From Chloroflexota bacterium (GTDB taxonomy: Bacteria; Chloroflexota; Anaerolineae; Aggregatilineales; Phototrophicaceae), in contig JAIUNI010000004.1 in the NCBI GenBank assembly GCA_020161935.1, forward strand, positions 1-64,000: 64,000 nt of DNA, given 5' to 3'. Shown here in pieces: positions 60,586 through 64,000 of the stretch. The number at the start of each line of letters is the position of its first letter. The stretch's first letter is position 1. The notes beneath the pieces are model-generated. The model did not search any database. It saw only the letters and a list, made by a program, of their open reading frames with translations, and was not told the origin of the DNA. The translations under genes and the position numbers were made by a program.

Positions 60586-61143
60586 ATGTTGACCCTGTTA
60601 GCACGGAACTGGTGGCTGGTCGCGCTGCGTGGTGTAATCGCCATCCTTTTTGGCATCATCATTCTCGTCGCCCCCGGTATGGCGCTGGCGAGTTTGATCC
60701 TTTTGTTCGGCGCGTATGCGGTGGTCGATGGCATCGCGGCGGTGTGGTCGGCTGTTCAGAATAGGACGCAAGAGGGCTGGTGGATTCACCTGCTGGAAGG
60801 GTTCGTGAGTATCCTCGCGGGTATCGTGGCCTTCGTGTATCCCGGCATCACAGCCGTCGTTCTGCTGTATGTCATCGCGGTTTGGGCGATCATGACCGGC
60901 GCGTTCGAAATTATGGCGGCCATCCGCTTGCGGAAGGAAATTCAAGGCGAGTTCTGGCTGGGGTTGATGGGCTTGCTCTCGGTCATTTTTGGCGTGTTTC
61001 TGATCCTGCGGCCGGGGGAAGGTATCCTCGCGGTTCTGTCGATTGTCAGCATCTATGCCATTGTTTTCGGCGTGTTCCTGATTATGCTGTCGCTCAAGCT
61101 GCGCGACTGGTCAAAGAAACTCCCCACACCCACTGCTGCTTAA
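60586..61143 (+). CDS. HdeD family membrane protein (DUF308)
   Basis: 185 residues with six hydrophobic segments in three repeated pairs: NWWLVALRGVIAILFGIIIL, WWIHLLEGFVSILAGIVAF and GEFWLGLMGLLSVIFGVFLI, the DUF308 repeat of HdeD acid-resistance proteins. Exact role unknown. ATG at 60586 with AGGAGG upstream. Confidence 0.85.
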   Translation: MLTLLARNWWLVALRGVIAILFGIIILVAPGMALASLILLFGAYAVVDGIAAVWSAVQNRTQEGWWIHLLEGFVSILAGIVAFVYPGITAVVLLYVIAVWAIMTGAFEIMAAIRLRKEIQGEFWLGLMGLLSVIFGVFLILRPGEGILAVLSIVSIYAIVFGVFLIMLSLKLRDWSKKLPTPTAA

Positions 61144-61162
61144 GGATCAAACCACACACATC

Positions 61163-61192
61163 AAAGGGACATCGCTCGGTGTCCCTTTTGTC
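61163..61192 (+). terminator. Terminator after the HdeD-like gene
   Basis: AAAGGGACA (61163-61171) and TGTCCCTTT (61180-61188) form a 9-bp stem followed by T-rich sequence. Confidence 0.75.
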
Positions 61193-61408
61193 ATCATTTT
61201 CCGTACTTTTGTCATATCCTCCGCAACTTAACCACTGTTAATGCGTTATTCCACATGAGTAAATCTCAATACTTGCTGTTCAGACCTTTGCAAACAGGTA
61301 TAATGCGCGGCAAGTGAGGGGGATACGTTGAGGAGAATGCCATCGCGTATCACCGTTTCGGTTCCCAGTTTGTCTTTGTCCGTGCAGTTCATTTGGAGAG
61401 TAAATGTA

Positions 61409-62488
61409 ATGGCATCTGCTTCACATAATCCCGCGCATACCGAGATAGACCCCAAAGTCTGGAAAAGGGACGTTGCGCCGTTTGCGAAAGCCAACTGGCG
61501 TGAAAGCATCATTCAATGCCTCACCAGTATCGTTCCCTTCTTCGTGATTTGGTACCTCATGTACCGCAGCTTAGAAGTGTCGTACATCATCACATTGCTG
61601 CTGGCGTTTCCGGCTGCTGGCTTCACCATGCGGATGTTCATTATTTTCCACGACGCGGGGCATGGCTCGTTCTTCCCCTCGCGCAAGTGGAATGACTTCA
61701 TTGGCATCTTTACCGGCATCTTCTTGATGACCCCCTATTGGGCTTGGCGGCACAGCCACGCTATCCACCACGCCACCGCAGGCGACCTTGACCGCCGTGG
61801 TACGGGCGACATCTGGACTCTGACCAAAGAAGAATATTACAAGATGCCAAAGTGGAAGCGCATCAGCTACTGGCTGTACCGCAACCCGTTCGTCATTTTC
61901 GTCATCGGCCCGACACTGGACTTCGTTGTTCTGCAACGTTTCTACCCGATGAACGCCGCCACCGACCCGCGTGAAAAGCGCAGTGTCATCTTCACGAATA
62001 TCATGCTGGCGGTCATTGTCGTTGTGATGAGCGCACTCATCGGCTTCAAGGAATTCTGGCTGGTGGAACTGCCGATCATCGCCATCGCGTCGTCGGCGGG
62101 TGTGTGGCTGTTCTACTGGCAGCACCAGTTCGAGGATGTGTACTGGGAACGCCACGACCAATGGGATTTCTCGCAGGCCGGTTTGCACGGCAGCTCGTAC
62201 TATAAGATGCCGAAGCTGTTCCAATGGTTCAGCGGCAACATCGGCTTCCACCACATTCACCACCTCAGCCCGCGCGTGCCGAACTACGAGCTGGAAGAAT
62301 GCTACAACAACAGTGAGTTGTTCCAATCGGTTGAACCCATGACCTTCTGGAAAAGTGTGCGTTCACTCCATATCCGCCTGTGGGACGAAGATCATCACAA
62401 GATGGTTGGGTACGCCAAGCCGGAGGAGTTTGACGACGAAACTGATTTACCGTCCGTTGTGCCGAACAAGGGTTTGGCCGAGTCGTAG
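61409..62488 (+). CDS. Fatty acid desaturase
   Basis: 359 residues from the ATG at 61409 (GGAG ten bases upstream); a TTG at 61328 is in frame. The three histidine boxes are present: HDAGHGS, HSHAIHH and HHIHH, the di-iron ligands of membrane acyl desaturases, together with four or so membrane segments. It introduces a double bond into acyl chains, probably of membrane lipids. Followed by a terminator. Electron donor not seen nearby. Confidence 0.85.
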   Translation: MASASHNPAHTEIDPKVWKRDVAPFAKANWRESIIQCLTSIVPFFVIWYLMYRSLEVSYIITLLLAFPAAGFTMRMFIIFHDAGHGSFFPSRKWNDFIGIFTGIFLMTPYWAWRHSHAIHHATAGDLDRRGTGDIWTLTKEEYYKMPKWKRISYWLYRNPFVIFVIGPTLDFVVLQRFYPMNAATDPREKRSVIFTNIMLAVIVVVMSALIGFKEFWLVELPIIAIASSAGVWLFYWQHQFEDVYWERHDQWDFSQAGLHGSSYYKMPKLFQWFSGNIGFHHIHHLSPRVPNYELEECYNNSELFQSVEPMTFWKSVRSLHIRLWDEDHHKMVGYAKPEEFDDETDLPSVVPNKGLAES

Positions 62489-62516
62489 TCGTATCGACGG
62501 CCTATGCTTATAAGGA

Positions 62517-62550
62517 CGAGGGGCTTTTAAGAAGCCTCTCGTTTTATTTT
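62517..62550 (+). terminator. Terminator after the desaturase gene
   Basis: CGAGGGGCTT and AAGCCTCTCG form a 10-bp stem with one G-T pair, followed by TTTTATTTT. Confidence 0.75.
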
Positions 62551-62661
62551 GGTCTAGAAAATGAATGAGCCGGTTGACCAATGCGCTTATCGTGATGGTT
62601 GTGATATATACAGCAATAGGGACTGCTGTGGGCAGTCGTTTTTGTAAGTTGAGGTCACTCC

Positions 62662-63366
62662 ATGAATTGGTTACGGAATTTTGAAAAAAGCATCCCTGAA
62701 CGTCTTCGTCCCTACGTAACGGCCTATGTCGTCGTCGGGTTACTGATCTGTATCGTCAGCATCCTCATTTTCGGGAACCTTGTGGATGGCGTATCGGAAA
62801 ACGAGTCGATTGTAGCGTTCGACATCGCCCTCGCGAATGAACTCCATCGTGGCGCGACCACCACCAGCACGTCCATCTACCTGCTCATCAGCCTATTTGG
62901 TGGCACGATTCTGTTTGTCTGGAGTGTGGTGGTCGGACTCATTTTCGCGTGGAAGCGTCAGCGGCTCGGTTTAATCATCTGGGTGGTGACAATCAGCGGC
63001 GGGCAAATCTTGAATGCCGCGCTCAAACTCTTTTTTGCACGCCCGCGCCCAACTTTCGCCAGCCCTTTGGTGATCGAGCAGTACTACAGCTTCCCTAGCG
63101 GTCATGCCATGATGTCCTTCATCGCTTACGGTATGCTGGCCTATGTCATCTGCGTGCTGCTCAAAAACAATGCCCAGCGTTTAGTTGTAACCCTACTCGC
63201 CGCGTTAATCATCATTCTGATTGGAATCAGCCGCATGGCGCTGGGGGTACACTATTTTAGTGATGTCATCGCCGGTTATTCGGTCGCCGCGCTTTGGCTG
63301 GTCATCTGCGTCACGGTATGGCGTTCTATTCAGCAGCGCCGTAGCCACCACTCGCCAACCGCCTAG
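62662..63366 (+). CDS. PAP2 family phosphatase
   Basis: 234 residues, six hydrophobic segments. The three PAP2 signature blocks are present: KLFFARPRP, YSFPSGHAM with the catalytic His, and SRMALGVHYFSDVIAGY with the second His and Asp. It removes phosphate from a lipid such as phosphatidic acid or undecaprenyl diphosphate. ATG at 62662, GAGG upstream. It sits between lipid genes (desaturase, plsY). Confidence 0.85.
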   Translation: MNWLRNFEKSIPERLRPYVTAYVVVGLLICIVSILIFGNLVDGVSENESIVAFDIALANELHRGATTTSTSIYLLISLFGGTILFVWSVVVGLIFAWKRQRLGLIIWVVTISGGQILNAALKLFFARPRPTFASPLVIEQYYSFPSGHAMMSFIAYGMLAYVICVLLKNNAQRLVVTLLAALIIILIGISRMALGVHYFSDVIAGYSVAALWLVICVTVWRSIQQRRSHHSPTA

Positions 63367-63446
63367 CCAGCGCCAACGCATCAAAAAGCCGCTCCCAAAC
63401 TGGCTGCGGCTGTTCGCTAATCCTATTCAACTTTTACCGCAATAAC

Positions 63447-64000
63447 TTATGCCGGATCGCCCAAGCGGCGTTCAGTTCCGGTCAGCAGCCGTTGAATGTT
63501 CTCGCGGAAGCGGTAAATAATCATGATGGCGACAACGGCGATGTAAAAAATGTATTCGACCGGCATCGAGTTTTGGGTAATCAGCACCAGCAGCCACACC
63601 GTCGCCAGCGCACACATGCTCAACACCGCCAGCGACACGTAGCGGGTGATGGCGATGATGGCGACACCCAGCACCGAGATTGCGACCAGCAGTTGCAGCG
63701 GGGCGATGGCGAACATGGTGCCGAACCAGATGGCCGCGCCTTTACCGCCTTGAAGGGTGCCGGTGAGCAGTGTGGCGAACAGTGACCAGTTGTGACCGAT
63801 CACCGCAGCCGTCGCCGCGATAGCCGTTGCGGTCGCCCAGTTTTGCGGCATAATCAGTGTCGCGATGGCGATGGCGATAATCCCTTTGGCGCTGTCACAC
63901 ACCCACACGAGGATACCCCACCAGAAGCCCAGCGAGCGCCCGACGTTGGTCGCGCCCATGTTTTTGCTGCCGACCTCGAAAATGTTAATGCCTTTGGTTT
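63447..64000 (-). CDS. plsY: Acyl-phosphate glycerol-3-phosphate acyltransferase PlsY (5' end outside window)
   Basis: The 3' part of the gene, about 183 codons. The frame stays open through the window edge (TKGINIFEVGSKN before MGATNVGR), matching the first conserved PlsY motif, so Met at 63959 is internal. GHNWSLFATLLTGTLQGGKGAAIWFG is the second motif. It transfers an acyl group from acyl phosphate to glycerol 3-phosphate in phospholipid synthesis. Several membrane segments. The C-terminus extends further than in most PlsY (RFRENIQRLLTGTERRLG). Confidence 0.9.
   Translation of the reverse strand, partial: TKGINIFEVGSKNMGATNVGRSLGFWWGILVWVCDSAKGIIAIAIATLIMPQNWATATAIAATAAVIGHNWSLFATLLTGTLQGGKGAAIWFGTMFAIAPLQLLVAISVLGVAIIAITRYVSLAVLSMCALATVWLLVLITQNSMPVEYIFYIAVVAIMIIYRFRENIQRLLTGTERRLGDPA

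Overview
The window is 64 kb of a bacterial chromosome. It has no rRNA, tRNA, CRISPR array or complete mobile element that I can recognise. Most genes are GC-rich, and many intergenic gaps are filled with short dispersed repeats. The mix of DUF4173-type and VIT/VWA membrane or secreted proteins, Pro/Thr-rich secreted proteins, a roadblock protein, an ScyD-like protein, small c-type cytochromes and the repeat style suggests a Chloroflexota (Anaerolineae-like) bacterium. This is inference from gene content only.

Layout. 1-8.5 kb: a multi-pass membrane protein, then two AT-rich beta-propeller genes, each preceded by a short remnant of the 3' end of the glycoside-hydrolase-like gene that follows, then a C-terminal paralogue of that hydrolase and small genes including a partial YrdB duplicate. 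8.5-14.4 kb: a phosphotransferase, an orphan HK97-type phage portal gene loaded with repeats, a Nudix ADP-ribose pyrophosphatase-like gene and, divergent from it, a TIR-macro fusion. 14.4-19.7 kb: a VIT/VWA protein, an AI-2E transporter, a roadblock protein and an AraC regulator. 19.8-25 kb: two DHFR-like reductases, SRPBCC and VOC proteins, a broken AlkD gene, MsrA, HicAB, a DNA glycosylase and a DUF5519 protein. 25-36.6 kb: polyphosphate kinase, a DppABC-like ABC importer, glucokinase, a TPR protein and an ABC-F ATPase with a likely attenuated leader. 36.7-41.5 kb: two GNAT proteins, a secreted protein, RsmG and a PaiB-like protein. 41.5-42.8 kb: 1.3 kb of gene-free repeat DNA. 42.8-46.7 kb (minus strand): CadD, an array of five related small membrane proteins with an L7/L12 C-terminal-like motif, an unknown protein and a cNMP-binding DUF1003 protein. 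46.8-52.3 kb (minus strand): nucleoside phosphorylase, ArsR, a nucleotidyltransferase and a redox cluster (two cytochromes c, an ScyD-like protein, a two-domain cupredoxin). 52.9-64 kb: a quinone-oxidoreductase-like enzyme, tandem DUF4139 paralogues, an FHA-TIR membrane protein, a LysM protein, HdeD, a desaturase, a PAP2 phosphatase and the 3' part of plsY.

The strongest candidates for undescribed biology are the TIR-macro protein beside a Nudix ADP-ribose hydrolase (all handling ADP-ribose chemistry) and the array of membrane-anchored L12-like proteins. A second theme is repeat biology: GTAG-footed hairpins, 145-bp elements with terminal inverted repeats, and degenerate 7-bp and 9-bp periodic repeats occur between genes. 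The 9-bp and hairpin types also occur in frame inside the portal gene. A third theme is decay by partial duplication: hydrolase 3' ends, YrdB, AlkD and a hydrolase C-terminal paralogue.
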